Assembly (NCBI RefSeq): GCF_024397895.1
Contig: NZ_CP073346.1
Coordinates: 806,001-870,000, forward strand
Direction of reading: 5' to 3'
Source of the DNA: Pseudomonas benzenivorans
Lineage (GTDB): Bacteria > Pseudomonadota > Gammaproteobacteria > Pseudomonadales > Pseudomonadaceae
Length of the DNA stretch: 64,000 nucleotides
The stretch's first letter is position 1; each line of letters starts with the position of its first letter. Shown here piece after piece: positions 27,041 through 36,508 of the stretch. The position numbers were made by a program, and so were the translations under genes. The notes beneath the pieces are model-generated. The model did not search any database. It had not been told where the DNA came from and saw only the letters and a list, made by a program, of their open reading frames with translations.

Positions 27041-27703
27041 ATGACAGTTCCGAGCAGAAAATCGCGTCAATTCGAACTCCGCGGACAGGAAATCCTCGAT
27101 GCGGCCTTGGCGCTCTTCCAGTCGGACACCTGGGAAGAGGTGACGGTTGCGGAAATCGCCCAGCAGGCCGAGGTGGGCAAGGGCACGATCTACAAGCACT
27201 TTTCAAGCAAGGACGAGATCTACGCCCAATTGGCGATGAATTTTCAACGTCAGATTCTCGTCCAGTTCGCCAAGGTGGACACGCGACTGCCGGTCATCGA
27301 CCGGTTTCGCCAGTACCTCAAGGCGGCTTGGGAAGTGCACCTGTCGAGCCAGGAATTGCACCGCGTGTTCCTGTATTGCAGCCGCGCCGGTTTCCGCTCG
27401 CGGCTGCAGGCCACCACCCTGACGGAACTGGAGGGGATCGAGTACCAGCTGTCACTGCCGACTCAGCAACTGGTGGCGCTCGGCATGGAACAGGGCATTT
27501 TTCCACGCAAGCCGTTGCCACTGTTGCTCTTCGGCGCGCAGTCGGCGTTCTGGGGCGCGATTCAACTGGTCTGGAGCGGCTACCTGGGCGATATCGACCA
27601 GTCCGACTACCTGGAAGAGCTGACGACCTTCATCCTGGCGGGGCTCATCTATCACGACCAGCCCATCGATGCGCAGCGGCTCCCGAGCCGCCCGCCGAGC
27701 TGA
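27041..27703 (+). CDS. TetR/AcrR family repressor of the RND efflux operon
   Basis: 220 residues. The N-terminal HTH (about 12-60) ends in VGKGTIYKHFSSKDEIYAQL. The C-terminal ligand domain is of AcrR-like length. It lies directly upstream of an OMF-MFP-RND operon in the same orientation. Matching TGACC-N3-GGTCA palindromes occur before both, supporting autorepression and control of the pump. No clear Shine-Dalgarno sequence precedes the ATG, so translation may be weak. Confidence 0.92.
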   Translation: MTVPSRKSRQFELRGQEILDAALALFQSDTWEEVTVAEIAQQAEVGKGTIYKHFSSKDEIYAQLAMNFQRQILVQFAKVDTRLPVIDRFRQYLKAAWEVHLSSQELHRVFLYCSRAGFRSRLQATTLTELEGIEYQLSLPTQQLVALGMEQGIFPRKPLPLLLFGAQSAFWGAIQLVWSGYLGDIDQSDYLEELTTFILAGLIYHDQPIDAQRLPSRPPS

Positions 27704-27719
27704 CTTTTTTTGGCCGAGC

Positions 27720-27734
27720 GTGACCATCGGTCAC
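27720..27734. promoter_or_regulatory. TetR operator upstream of the efflux operon
   Basis: GTGACC-ATC-GGTCAC, a perfect 6-bp dyad, 17 nt after the TetR stop and about 120 nt before the OMF start. It shares TGACC-N3-GGTCA with the site at 27005. Confidence 0.72.
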
Positions 27735-27852
27735 AGTTTGACCCGAAAAAGAAAAATTGCACATCAAGCGTCTCCCGAGGCCGCTCCACGGGGCCTCAGG
27801 CGCCACTCAGCCCGCAGCACGCGGGGCCACTCTTTCGCCAACAGGTATTCGA

Positions 27853-29316
27853 ATGCTGCCATCGAGCCTTTCCGCCCTGCCCTACTGCGCACGCGTCTGG
27901 CTGCTGAGCCTGGCGACCCTGCCGTTTATCGCAGCCTGTGCCACGGGAACCCCGCCGCGCGCACCAGCGTCGGCGCCGCCGCCGGCCTATCAGAGCGCCC
28001 CCTCGGGTGCGCCTGCCCAAGCCCTGGATCAATGGTGGAAGCTCTATCGGGACCCCCAGCTGAGCGCCCTGACCAGCCGTGCCCTGGCGCAGGGCTTCAG
28101 TGTCCGCGAAGCCCTCGCGCGCCTGGAGGAATCCCGTGCCCTCAACGCCGTGAGCCTGTCGCGATTCGACCTGCAGGGCGACCTGCAGGGCAACGCGGAG
28201 CATCGACAGACGCGCGACCTCGAGGGCGGCAACGCGGCGGGTGGTGCCGGCCCGGGTATCGGTTCGGGCGCGGATAGAACCAGCACCAGCAGGACCGCCA
28301 GCCTGAGCCTACCGGTGAGCTGGGAGCTGGATTTCGTCGGCCGCCGGAGCGTGACGCAGCGCGGCGCAGAGGCCGACTTGGAAGCCGCCCGCTTCGATGT
28401 GCAGGCGGCTCGCGCCGCCATTGCCGCCGAGGTTGCCCGCGCGCTGTTTCAGGCCCGCGGCCTGCACGTGCAGCGGGACGAGGCCCGCGAGACCGTGCGC
28501 ATCCAGCAGGACTTGATGGCGGTCGTTACCGAGCGGGTCAAACGCGGGCTGGCGCCCTCCAGCGAAGTCGACCGGGTTGCCGGCGACCTGGCCCAGGCCG
28601 AGGCCCAGGCCGCAGACCTCGCTGCCGCCCTCTTGGCCGCGCGGCGGGCTTTATTGGCGGTGGTCGGCGATGGCACCGCGGCGCTGACAGAACTGGAAAC
28701 CTCCGCGACCCTCGGCGCGGCGCCAGCCATACCCGTTGCCCTGCCCGGCGAGCTGCTCACGCGCCGCCCCGACGTTCGCACCAGCCTGGCCAGCATTGAA
28801 AAGGCCGCCAGCCAGGTACGCCTGGCCGAGCTCGAGTTCTACCCACGCCTGACGCTCACCCCCGGCATCGGGCTCTCCGCCCAGGGCGGCTCGATCGACA
28901 GCAGATCGGCCTTCTGGTCAGTGGGGGCCGGCCTGGTTGTACCCATGCTCGATCGCCCCCGGCTCATGGCACAACTGGCCATCGAAGGCGCACGCGCCGA
29001 GCAGGCGGTGCTCGCCTACGAGCGCAGCGTGCAGAACGCTTTCTCGGAAGCCGACCAGGCACTGACACGGCTGCAGGCCGATCAGCGACGGGTAGTCACC
29101 CTGGCCGGAGGCGAAGTCCGCGCCCGCGCAGCCTACGACGCCGCGCTGAGGCGCTACCAGCTGGGCTTCGCCGACCTTCAGGAACTGCTCGACGGTGAGC
29201 GCTCCTGGCGCGCAGCACGCTCCACCCTGACCGTCGCGAAAGTCGATGCACTGCAACGCTCGGTACAGGTCTTCCAAGCCCTAGGTGGCGGCTGGAATGC
29301 CAGTCAAACGCAATGA
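27853..29316 (+). CDS. RND efflux outer membrane lipoprotein (NodT/OprM family)
   Basis: 487 residues from the ATG at 27853. A signal peptide ends in the lipobox IAAC, so the protein is lipid-anchored in the outer membrane. Two OEP repeats follow, with the family motifs QWWKLYRDPQL near the start, SWELDFVGRR, and GELLTRRPDVR at the repeat boundary. It forms the trimeric exit duct of a tripartite pump. It is first of three genes and is followed 19 nt later by the fusion protein gene. The frame is open back to 27757, but the signal peptide sets the start. Confidence 0.92.
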   Translation: MLPSSLSALPYCARVWLLSLATLPFIAACATGTPPRAPASAPPPAYQSAPSGAPAQALDQWWKLYRDPQLSALTSRALAQGFSVREALARLEESRALNAVSLSRFDLQGDLQGNAEHRQTRDLEGGNAAGGAGPGIGSGADRTSTSRTASLSLPVSWELDFVGRRSVTQRGAEADLEAARFDVQAARAAIAAEVARALFQARGLHVQRDEARETVRIQQDLMAVVTERVKRGLAPSSEVDRVAGDLAQAEAQAADLAAALLAARRALLAVVGDGTAALTELETSATLGAAPAIPVALPGELLTRRPDVRTSLASIEKAASQVRLAELEFYPRLTLTPGIGLSAQGGSIDSRSAFWSVGAGLVVPMLDRPRLMAQLAIEGARAEQAVLAYERSVQNAFSEADQALTRLQADQRRVVTLAGGEVRARAAYDAALRRYQLGFADLQELLDGERSWRAARSTLTVAKVDALQRSVQVFQALGGGWNASQTQ

Positions 29317-29335
29317 ACCTGAAAGGTGGCACGTT

Positions 29336-30448
29336 ATGAACCCTATTCGATGGGCACTGCCCTTGAGCGCTGCACTGGTGCTCGCGACCGGCTGCTCCAA
29401 GGCGCCTGAATCCAGTGCCGCACCGACCGTAATGGCGGAGGCGCGGGCGGTCAGCGTGACGCAAGTGGTGCTCCGTCCCATGGCCGGCACACTGACCGCC
29501 TCCGGCCTGCTGGTACCGCGCGAAGAAGCGGCGGTCGGCTCCGAGCTATCAGGATTCAGAGTTGCCCAGGTCCTGGTCGAGGAAGGCGCCTCGGTCGAAC
29601 AGGGACAGACCCTGGCCAAGCTCGACCCCGGGCTGTTGCAGGCCCGAATCGCCCAAGCCGTCGCTGCCCTCGCCCAGTCCCGGGCCCAGGCGAAACAGGC
29701 GCAAGGCGAGGCGGCACGGGTCGCCGGGCTCGATGGCACCGGCATACTGTCCGATGAGCAGATCCACAGCCGCCGGGCCCAGGCACAAGGCGCCAATGCC
29801 GCGGTCCAGGTCGCCGAGGCGCAGCTCAACGACCTGCGTGCCCAGGAGCGTCGCCTGCTTATCCGCGCCCCGGTTGCCGGCACCGTGTTGGAGCGCATGG
29901 TCCGTCCGGGGGATGTCGCGTTGCCCAGTCAGCCCATGTTCCGCATTGCCCGCGATGGCCTGATCGAGCTCGATGCCGAGGTGCCGGAGGCGGCCCTCGC
30001 GAAGATCGCCGTCGGCCAACGGGCCCAGGTCGAACTGGCGTCCGGCGCCAAGTTCGACGGCACGGCGCGCCTGCTGTCGCCGCGCGTAGATGCGCAGACC
30101 AAGCTCGGCCGCGTGCGTGTTCGCCTGCCATTGGACCCCGCCCTGCGCGCTGGCGGCTATGCGAGCGTGGTGTTCAGCCGCGAGGCGAGCCCGGTCCCCG
30201 CGGTTCCGGAGAAAGCCATCCAGTTCGAAGCCAGCGGCCCACTGGTCATCGTGATCGACGAACAGCGCCGGGCCCAGCGCATGCCCGTGCAGACGGCCGG
30301 CCGCGCCGATGGTTTTGTGGCCATCGAGCAGGGCCCACCGGTAGGCACCTCGGTTGCCCTGGGCGGCGGTGCGTTTCTCCTCGACGGGGATCTGGTCGAT
30401 CCCGTCGAAGCCAGGCCAACGGCCAGCCACGCCCAAGCGAGGAACTAG
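29336..30448 (+). CDS. RND efflux periplasmic adaptor (membrane fusion) lipoprotein
   Basis: 370 residues with lipobox LATGC near residue 20. A lipoyl-like half motif (VAQVLVEEGASVEQGQTLAKLD) is followed by a coiled hairpin, the second half (IRAPVAGTVLERMVRPGDVA) and a beta-barrel domain. This is the HlyD/MexA layout. It links the RND transporter to the OMF. A ribosome site AAAGGTGG precedes the ATG. It is followed 3 nt later by the transporter gene. Confidence 0.92.
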   Translation: MNPIRWALPLSAALVLATGCSKAPESSAAPTVMAEARAVSVTQVVLRPMAGTLTASGLLVPREEAAVGSELSGFRVAQVLVEEGASVEQGQTLAKLDPGLLQARIAQAVAALAQSRAQAKQAQGEAARVAGLDGTGILSDEQIHSRRAQAQGANAAVQVAEAQLNDLRAQERRLLIRAPVAGTVLERMVRPGDVALPSQPMFRIARDGLIELDAEVPEAALAKIAVGQRAQVELASGAKFDGTARLLSPRVDAQTKLGRVRVRLPLDPALRAGGYASVVFSREASPVPAVPEKAIQFEASGPLVIVIDEQRRAQRMPVQTAGRADGFVAIEQGPPVGTSVALGGGAFLLDGDLVDPVEARPTASHAQARN

Positions 30449-30451
30449 GCC

Positions 30452-33400
30452 ATGGACTTGCGCATATCCGCCTGGGCCATCCGCAATCCGATACCGGTTG
30501 CGGTGTTGTTCCTGGCCCTGATGATCGCCGGCCTGGCCGGCTACCGCTCGCTGCCCATCAAGCTCTACCCTGATGTGTCCTTTCCCATTGTGCAGGTCAC
30601 GGTCAGCCTGCCCGGCGCCGCGGCCAGCGAGGTCGAAACGCAGATCACCCGCGAAGTCGAGGCCGCACTGTCGAACGTGGCGGGCGTCGACCACGTCCAG
30701 TCGAGCATTTCCCAGGGGCTTTCGAGCACCACCGTGGAGTTCGAGATCGGCGAAGATCCGCAGAAGGCGACCGACGAAGCCCGCTCGGCGATCGACCGCA
30801 TTCGTGGCAACCTGCCGCGCGGCATCGAGGAGCCGATCGTGCAGCGCTTCGATGTCGATTCGGCCCCCATCGTGACCTATGCGGTGGCCACCGACAGCCT
30901 GTCGGATGTCGAGCTCAGCTGGTTCGTCGACGACACCGTGGCCCGCCGGCTGATTAGCGAACAGGGCGTCGCGCAGGTGGTGCGGGTCGGTGGCGTCGAA
31001 CGGGAAATCAACGTCACCCTCGAGCCGGCAAAGCTCGAGGCCCTGGGGCTGACCGCCTCCCAGGTGAACAACGCCCTGCGCAGCTCCAGCACCGATGTGC
31101 CGGGGGGCCGCGCCGAGATCGGCAGCCGCGAACAGACCGTGCGCGTACTCGCTGCGGCGGAAACCACCACGGCCCTGGCCGACCTGATGATTTCCACCGG
31201 CACGCATCGCCAGGTCCGCCTCGCCGACGTCGCCACAGTGGCCAGCGGCGCGGCCGAGCGACGTGGCTTCGCCGAACTGGATGGACGCTCGGTGGTCGGC
31301 TTTCAGGTCAAGAAGACCAAGACCTCCTCCGATGTCTCGGTCGCCGAGGCGGTGGCGCGCGCTACCCAGGAACTGGCCAGGAGTCACCCGGAGGTGCAGT
31401 TCGAACGCATTGTCTCGACGGCCAGCAGCACCCAGAACAGCTTCTCCGCCACCCTCGACGCCCTGGTCGAAGGCATGTTTCTCGCTGCGCTGGTGGTGTT
31501 CATTTTCCTGCGTAACTGGCGCGCCACCGTGATCGCCGCGCTGGCCATGCCCATCTCGCTGATCCCAACCTTCGCCGCCATGCATTACATGGGCTTCAGC
31601 CTCAACATGATCACCCTGCTGGCGCTGACCCTGGTCATCGGCATCCTGGTCGACGACGCCATAGTCGAAATCGAGAACATTCAAAAGCGTATCGAGTCCG
31701 GGCAGAGCCCTTATCAGGCTGCCTTGCTGGGCGCCGACGAGATCGGTCTCGCCGTGGTCGCCACTACCCTGACGATCGTCGTGGTGTTCCTCCCGGTCTC
31801 GCTGATGGGCGGCTTCGCCGGCCAGTTCTTCAAGGAATTCGGCTTCACCGTGGCCTTGTCGGTGCTGTTCTCCCTGCTCGTCGCGCGACTGCTGACCCCG
31901 CTGCTGGCCGCCTACTTCATCAAGCCCTCGAGCGGGACCCACGAGCCGAAACCGTTCGATGGTTTCTATCGGCGCGCACTGGATTTCGCCCTGGCCCACC
32001 GCTGGATCTCCCTTGGCCTGGGGGGCCTGCTGCTCGCCGGTTCGCTGGTCCTGGCGGCCATGCTGCCGGCCGGCTTTTCACCGCCGCAGGACAACGGCAT
32101 CGTCGAGCTGAGCCTCGAAGGCGCACCGGGCGCGACCCTGACTGACATGCGCCGCAGCAGCGAAACCCTGACGCGCAAACTGAAGGGCCTCGAGGACGTG
32201 GAGCGGGTCTTCACCATCGTCGGTTCGGGCGGCAGTGACGGCGACGTCCGTTCCGGCCGCGTCACGGTGCTGCTGAAGGAAGCGCGTGCGATCACCACCC
32301 AGGAGTTCCAGGCGGCGCTCAAGCCCCTGCTGCTGAGTATCCCGGATGTGCGCCTGGGCTTTGCCGCCAGCGGCGGCGGCGGCAGCACCACCGTGCAGGT
32401 GATCCTGGCAAGCGAGGATGCCACCCTGCTTGGCCAGACCGCCCTGGCACTGGAGCAGCAGATGCGTGGCCTGACGCAGCTCAGCAATGTTCACCAGATC
32501 ACCCCGCGCCCGGGTTCGGAACTGATCATTTCGCCCAAGCCGGCGCAAGCGGCGCGCCTCGGTGTGACGGCGGAGACACTGGGCGCGACGGCGCGCGTCG
32601 CGACCCTTGGCGAAATCGACGCCAACACCGCGAAGTTCAACACTGGCGAGCAGCGCCTGCCGATTCGCGTGCGCCTGCCCGATGCCGCGCGCGCCGACCT
32701 GGACATCCTGGGCAACCTCCGGGTACCCACGGCCAGCGGCATCACGGTGCCCCTATCGAGTGTCGCCGACATCCGCTTCCAGCCAGGCGCAGCCCGGATC
32801 GAGCGCTTCGACCGCAAGCGCCGCGCGACCATCGAAGGGCAACTCAATGGCGTGTCCCTGGGCGAGGCGAACGAGGCGATCAACAGCCTGCCAATCATGC
32901 GTGCGCTACCCGAGGGCGTCAGCCAGCCCGCCTATGGCCAGAGCGAGAACATGGCCGAACTGTTCGGCAGTTTCGGCGCGGCCATGCTGGCCGGGATCGG
33001 CCTGATCTTTGCCGTGCTGGTGCTGTTGTTCAAGAGCTTCTTCAAGCCGATCACCATCCTCGCCGCATTGCCACTGTCCCTGGCCGGCGCCTTCTTCGGG
33101 CTTCTGGTGGCGGGCAGTGAACTCGACCTGCCGGCGCTGATCGGCCTGCTGATGCTGATGGGCCTGGCGGCGAAGAACTCGATCCTGCTGGTGGAGCTGA
33201 CCATCGAACTCGAACGCTCCGGCGTCGCCCAGCAGGAGGCGCTGATCCGCGCCTGCCGCGAACGCAGCCGACCCATCGTGATGACCACGGTCGCGATGGC
33301 CGCCGGCATGCTGCCCACCGCCCTGGCCCTCGGCGAGGGCTCGGAGTTCCGTGCCCCGATGGCCATTGCGGTGATTGGCGGATTGATCAGCTCGACCCTG

Positions 33401-33529
33401 CTGTCGCTGGTGCTTGTGCCGGTGGTCTACGAGTTGATCGACGACTTCGAGCTGTGGCTCAAACCCAAGCTTGGGCGCCTCGTGGTCGCCCGCGACGACG
33501 CGGAGAGCGAGCCCGAACAGGCCGTTTAG
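30452..33529 (+). CDS. RND efflux transporter (HAE1 / AcrB family)
   Basis: 1025 residues, the standard size. It has twelve predicted helices in two repeats, with two large periplasmic loops. The proton-relay acidic pair is in [16 protein letters not shown] in helix 4. GFSPPQDNG starts the second loop and [13 protein letters not shown] marks helix 10. It is closer to the MdtB/MexF-like or heavy-substrate HAE1 group than can be settled by eye. It exports hydrophobic or toxic compounds using proton motive force with the two preceding genes, probably under the adjacent TetR. Confidence 0.94.
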   Translation: MDLRISAWAIRNPIPVAVLFLALMIAGLAGYRSLPIKLYPDVSFPIVQVTVSLPGAAASEVETQITREVEAALSNVAGVDHVQSSISQGLSSTTVEFEIGEDPQKATDEARSAIDRIRGNLPRGIEEPIVQRFDVDSAPIVTYAVATDSLSDVELSWFVDDTVARRLISEQGVAQVVRVGGVEREINVTLEPAKLEALGLTASQVNNALRSSSTDVPGGRAEIGSREQTVRVLAAAETTTALADLMISTGTHRQVRLADVATVASGAAERRGFAELDGRSVVGFQVKKTKTSSDVSVAEAVARATQELARSHPEVQFERIVSTASSTQNSFSATLDALVEGMFLAALVVFIFLRNWRATVIAALAMPISLIPTFAAMHYMGFSLNMITLLALTLVIGILVDDAIVEIENIQKRIESGQSPYQAALLGADEIGLAVVATTLTIVVVFLPVSLMGGFAGQFFKEFGFTVALSVLFSLLVARLLTPLLAAYFIKPSSGTHEPKPFDGFYRRALDFALAHRWISLGLGGLLLAGSLVLAAMLPAGFSPPQDNGIVELSLEGAPGATLTDMRRSSETLTRKLKGLEDVERVFTIVGSGGSDGDVRSGRVTVLLKEARAITTQEFQAALKPLLLSIPDVRLGFAASGGGGSTTVQVILASEDATLLGQTALALEQQMRGLTQLSNVHQITPRPGSELIISPKPAQAARLGVTAETLGATARVATLGEIDANTAKFNTGEQRLPIRVRLPDAARADLDILGNLRVPTASGITVPLSSVADIRFQPGAARIERFDRKRRATIEGQLNGVSLGEANEAINSLPIMRALPEGVSQPAYGQSENMAELFGSFGAAMLAGIGLIFAVLVLLFKSFFKPITILAALPLSLAGAFFGLLVAGSELDLPALIGLLMLMGLAAKNSILLVELTIELERSGVAQQEALIRACRERSRPIVMTTVAMAAGMLPTALALGEGSEFRAPMAIAVIGGLISSTLLSLVLVPVVYELIDDFELWLKPKLGRLVVARDDAESEPEQAV

Positions 33530-33547
33530 CCGGGCCAGTTGGCCCGG
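33530..33547. terminator. Hairpin after the RND gene
   Basis: CCGGGCCA-GT-TGGCCCGG, a perfect 8-bp stem just after the RND stop, between it and the convergent Tad operon end. No T-run follows, so it may be a weak or bidirectional terminator. Confidence 0.5.
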
Positions 33548-33578
33548 GCCCACCGGGGCATCACACGCCGCCGAACAG

Positions 33579-34751
33579 CTAGGGGGCGAAGGTCCCCTCA
33601 CCAGTCGGCGGAACGCTGCGCCAGGCGCTGTCGCCGGCGGCCGGCGGCAGGTTAACCCGGAACGGAGCGGTGAAGGCGTCCAGGGCATTCTGGCTGGGGT
33701 CGCTGGGGTCGGTGACCGGCTCGGCGGCCTTCAGTTGCACGAACGCCCCACACACGAGGTCGCGCTGCAGCGGCGCCAGCAGCTCGTCGAGGGTCCGCCG
33801 CACAGCCCCGTTGACGTTGGCGCGTTCCAGCACCTGGGTGATCGCCGAGTACACCGCGGCATCGACCAGATCGGACTCCTGCAGCGACATCGCCTGGGGG
33901 CAGCACAGGGTGCCCACCTCGATTGGCTCCAGTTGCAGGCCGGGCACCAGCAACGAGTTGACGGTGCTGAGGGTGGCGTCCAGGGCGACGTTGATCTGCG
34001 GCAGGTAGCTGGCTAGCACATCGCCCTCGTCCTCGTAGCCGGCCGGGCAATCGCAAGGCTCGAGGCCAGTGACCAGGCAGGCACTGTAGGCCGGCTCGGT
34101 AGCCGTATCGTCGAGGCTGACCGCCTCGCAGGGCGCCCCCTGCGCGACCTTCTGCGAAATCCAGCGCGAGCCGATATCGGCGGCTTCGACCGGGCAGCTC
34201 TGCGCCGTCTCGCGAAACAGGGCGCCGGGCAAACCGCTCGCGCCCTGGCCGACCCCATAGTTCGGCTGGCCCTGCAAGGCATTGAAATAGCTGACGCTGC
34301 CCGAGCCGGACAGGCCGTCGACGCCGCTGTTGTCGGTCAGCTCGTTGCTGACACTCTTGATGCAGGGGTCGCCTTCGCAGCTGTTGCCGGCATAGTAGAG
34401 CGGCTCGCGGCTGGTGAAGCGATCATCGCGGATGCCGATCAGGGTGCGGTAGCTGCTCGCCTGGCTGCGGTCGATATAGAACAGGCGCGGCGCATCGTGC
34501 TCGTCGAAATCGGCCGCCTCGCCCAGCACCTTGCCCTGGGCATCGACCACGATCACCTTCTGCGATTGCTGGCTGACGTAGCGCTTAACCAGGGCATCGC
34601 GAATCGCGACTATGCCCACCAGGGTGCCGAACACCAGGATGGTGATCAGCAACAGCAACTCGACGGTGATGACGAAGCCGCCCTGGTTCTTTCTCGGCCC
34701 CCGCGGCGCGGCGCCGCCTGCCTGAGTTTTCGCAGTCTTTGGGCTCAACAT
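33579..34751 (-). CDS. Large prepilin-like protein of the Tad locus
   Basis: 390 residues, unnamed. After a basic leader of 23 residues comes GGFVITVELLLLITILVFG and further hydrophobic residues to about 50, then RDAL. This block aligns without gaps to the 127-residue prepilin-like protein at 42700-43083 (16 of 31 identical from GG to RDA-I/L), so the two share one prepilin-type N-terminus. The rest is a large soluble domain rich in cysteine (CEGDPC, CDC, CC), probably folded outside the cytoplasm with disulphides. It takes the place TadE/F/G-type pseudopilins hold, at the end of the Tad operon. A very strong ribosome site, AAAGGAGG, precedes the ATG. Possibly a minor pilin or tip adhesin (inference). 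Confidence 0.75.
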   Translation of the reverse strand: MLSPKTAKTQAGGAAPRGPRKNQGGFVITVELLLLITILVFGTLVGIVAIRDALVKRYVSQQSQKVIVVDAQGKVLGEAADFDEHDAPRLFYIDRSQASSYRTLIGIRDDRFTSREPLYYAGNSCEGDPCIKSVSNELTDNSGVDGLSGSGSVSYFNALQGQPNYGVGQGASGLPGALFRETAQSCPVEAADIGSRWISQKVAQGAPCEAVSLDDTATEPAYSACLVTGLEPCDCPAGYEDEGDVLASYLPQINVALDATLSTVNSLLVPGLQLEPIEVGTLCCPQAMSLQESDLVDAAVYSAITQVLERANVNGAVRRTLDELLAPLQRDLVCGAFVQLKAAEPVTDPSDPSQNALDAFTAPFRVNLPPAAGDSAWRSVPPTGEGTFAP

Positions 34752-34796
34752 GGCATTCCTCCTTTCCCTCGTTCGGCAGGCGCGACGGCGCGCCCT

Positions 34797-35636
34797 TCAC
34801 AGCAGGTGCTTGAGAATCTGCACGGTGTCGTAGAGCTGCACGCCTGCCGGAAAGATCACCAGCAGCAGAAACATCGGCAGGCACACCAGGCCCAGCGGAA
34901 ACAGCATCTCCATGCTCTTGCGGTTGAGCACCTGGGCGGCTTGCGCCCGTTGTTTCTCCAGCAGAATCTGCGACTGCTTCTCCAGGGTCTGCAGGATCGG
35001 CGCGCCGACCTGGGCGCCCACCTCGAAGACCGCGGCCAGGCGCTGCAACTCCTCTACCCCGGTGCGCTCGCTCATGCCCTGCAGGGCCTTGCGCAGCGAC
35101 TGCCCGGCATTCAGCTCGGCGCACACCAGCATGGCCTCGCGGGCCAGGGGGTGGTCGGCCTTGAATCCGAAGCGCGCGGCATGCTCGAAGGCCTGGCCCA
35201 GAGACGAGCCGGAACACAGGTAGGCGCGCAGCAGGTCGACGAAGAAGCTCAGGGCTTGCTGGATGCGCGCCCGCCGGCGCAGGCGGCGGCGGACCAGCCA
35301 CAGGTCGAAGGCGAAGAAGCCGAACGCCGCGGCGGCCAGCAACGCCAGCCAATGATTCCAGGGGCCTCGCCACTCCAGCAGCACCAGCGGCAGAAGGATT
35401 GCCAGAGCCAGCTTGCACGGCCAGTACAGCAGGCGAAGCGGGCCGGGCATGATCCCGGCCTGGCGCATCAGCCGGACCGGAAACAGCCAGCGGGACAACA
35501 GCCCGGGCTGGCGCTCGGCCTCCAGCAGCAGGGCCTCCTCGCTCAGGGTCAGCTCCTGGCGCTGCAGCACGAACACCAGGCCCAGGCAGATCATCAGCGC
35601 CACCAGCAGGGTCACATCGAACCAGAGTCCGGTCAT
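34797..35636 (-). CDS. tadC: Tad pilus inner membrane platform protein TadC
   Basis: 279 residues. GspF-like platform protein of the T2SSF domain (GAPILQTLEKQSQILLEKQRA region) with helices at about 5-22, 80-115 and 250-275. TadB and TadC together form the inner membrane base on which the ATPase acts. The ATG overlaps the tadB stop (ATGA). Confidence 0.9.
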   Translation of the reverse strand: MTGLWFDVTLLVALMICLGLVFVLQRQELTLSEEALLLEAERQPGLLSRWLFPVRLMRQAGIMPGPLRLLYWPCKLALAILLPLVLLEWRGPWNHWLALLAAAAFGFFAFDLWLVRRRLRRRARIQQALSFFVDLLRAYLCSGSSLGQAFEHAARFGFKADHPLAREAMLVCAELNAGQSLRKALQGMSERTGVEELQRLAAVFEVGAQVGAPILQTLEKQSQILLEKQRAQAAQVLNRKSMEMLFPLGLVCLPMFLLLVIFPAGVQLYDTVQILKHLL

Positions 35637-36508
35637 AAGTCGTCACTCCTCAGAATTCGCCGCATCCACAGGAAACCGAGGATCTGGCAGAGCACCGCCG
35701 CCAGCACAAAGGCCGGCCCCTGGGCGTGCTCGCTGAGCGGGGCCAGCCAGCTCGGCTCCTTCCACAGGAAGAAGGGAATCAGGATGTAGGGAAAGAAGGC
35801 GGCGAACAGCAGCGCATAGCGGGCGCCGGAGAGCTGGCCCTGGAGGCGCTGGCGATAGAAGCTGCGCTCGCGCAGGATGCCGCCCAACGCCTGCAGCAGG
35901 CCCTCGAAGTCGCCGCCGGCATGCCAGCGCGACGACAGGGTGTTGGCGAACAGCCTGACCCCCTCGCTGCTGTACAGACCGAGCAGCGGCTTGCAGGCTT
36001 CATCGACCGTGGCACCGAGCCTGATCCGCCGCACGATGTCCTCCAGGGCCTGGCGCACGTAGCCCCGGGAGGCTTGCGCCGCGACCTGCAGGGCCAGCAA
36101 GGGTGGCGTTCCACCCGCGGCGGCGGCATGCATCAGGTCCACCACATCGACCAGCGCCGTCTCGAACAGCCGCGAGCGCCAGGCCACCAGGTCGCTCATC
36201 GTCAACAGCGTCACCGGCACGAAGGCCAGGCCGGCGATGATGGCCAGCACCCGCTGCGCCGGAAACAGGCTGAGGAAGATGATCCACACCGCGACACTGC
36301 TCAGCAGCAGGCCGGCGATAAAGAGCAGCGGGCGCAGCTGGATGTTGAGGATGCGCAACTTCACCTGCAGGCCGGCAAAGCCCTGCTCCGGCGGCGCCAG
36401 CAGGGCCGCCTCCGGGCCCTGAGCCGGGCCACCCAGGCGCCGCCACAGCAGGCTGCCGGAAACCAATAGGCCGACGCCGGCCAGCGACCAGAGGAAGAGT
36501 TCAGTCAT
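35633..36508 (-). CDS. tadB: Tad pilus inner membrane platform protein TadB
   Basis: 291 residues from the ATG at 36508, overlapping the end of tadA by 8 nt. Helices lie near the N-terminus and at about 75-115. The central cytoplasmic GspF-type segment includes LVDVVDLMHAAAAGGTPPLLALQ, and C-terminal helices follow (about 230-280). It is the partner of TadC and the TadA ATPase. Confidence 0.9.
   Translation of the reverse strand: MTELFLWSLAGVGLLVSGSLLWRRLGGPAQGPEAALLAPPEQGFAGLQVKLRILNIQLRPLLFIAGLLLSSVAVWIIFLSLFPAQRVLAIIAGLAFVPVTLLTMSDLVAWRSRLFETALVDVVDLMHAAAAGGTPPLLALQVAAQASRGYVRQALEDIVRRIRLGATVDEACKPLLGLYSSEGVRLFANTLSSRWHAGGDFEGLLQALGGILRERSFYRQRLQGQLSGARYALLFAAFFPYILIPFFLWKEPSWLAPLSEHAQGPAFVLAAVLCQILGFLWMRRILRSDDL

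Noticed and set aside
29549..31999. An 816-codon open frame opposite the RND adaptor and transporter
   Set aside because: Low-complexity product rich in Gly, Asp, Gln and His with no fold; the plus strand encodes clear efflux proteins.
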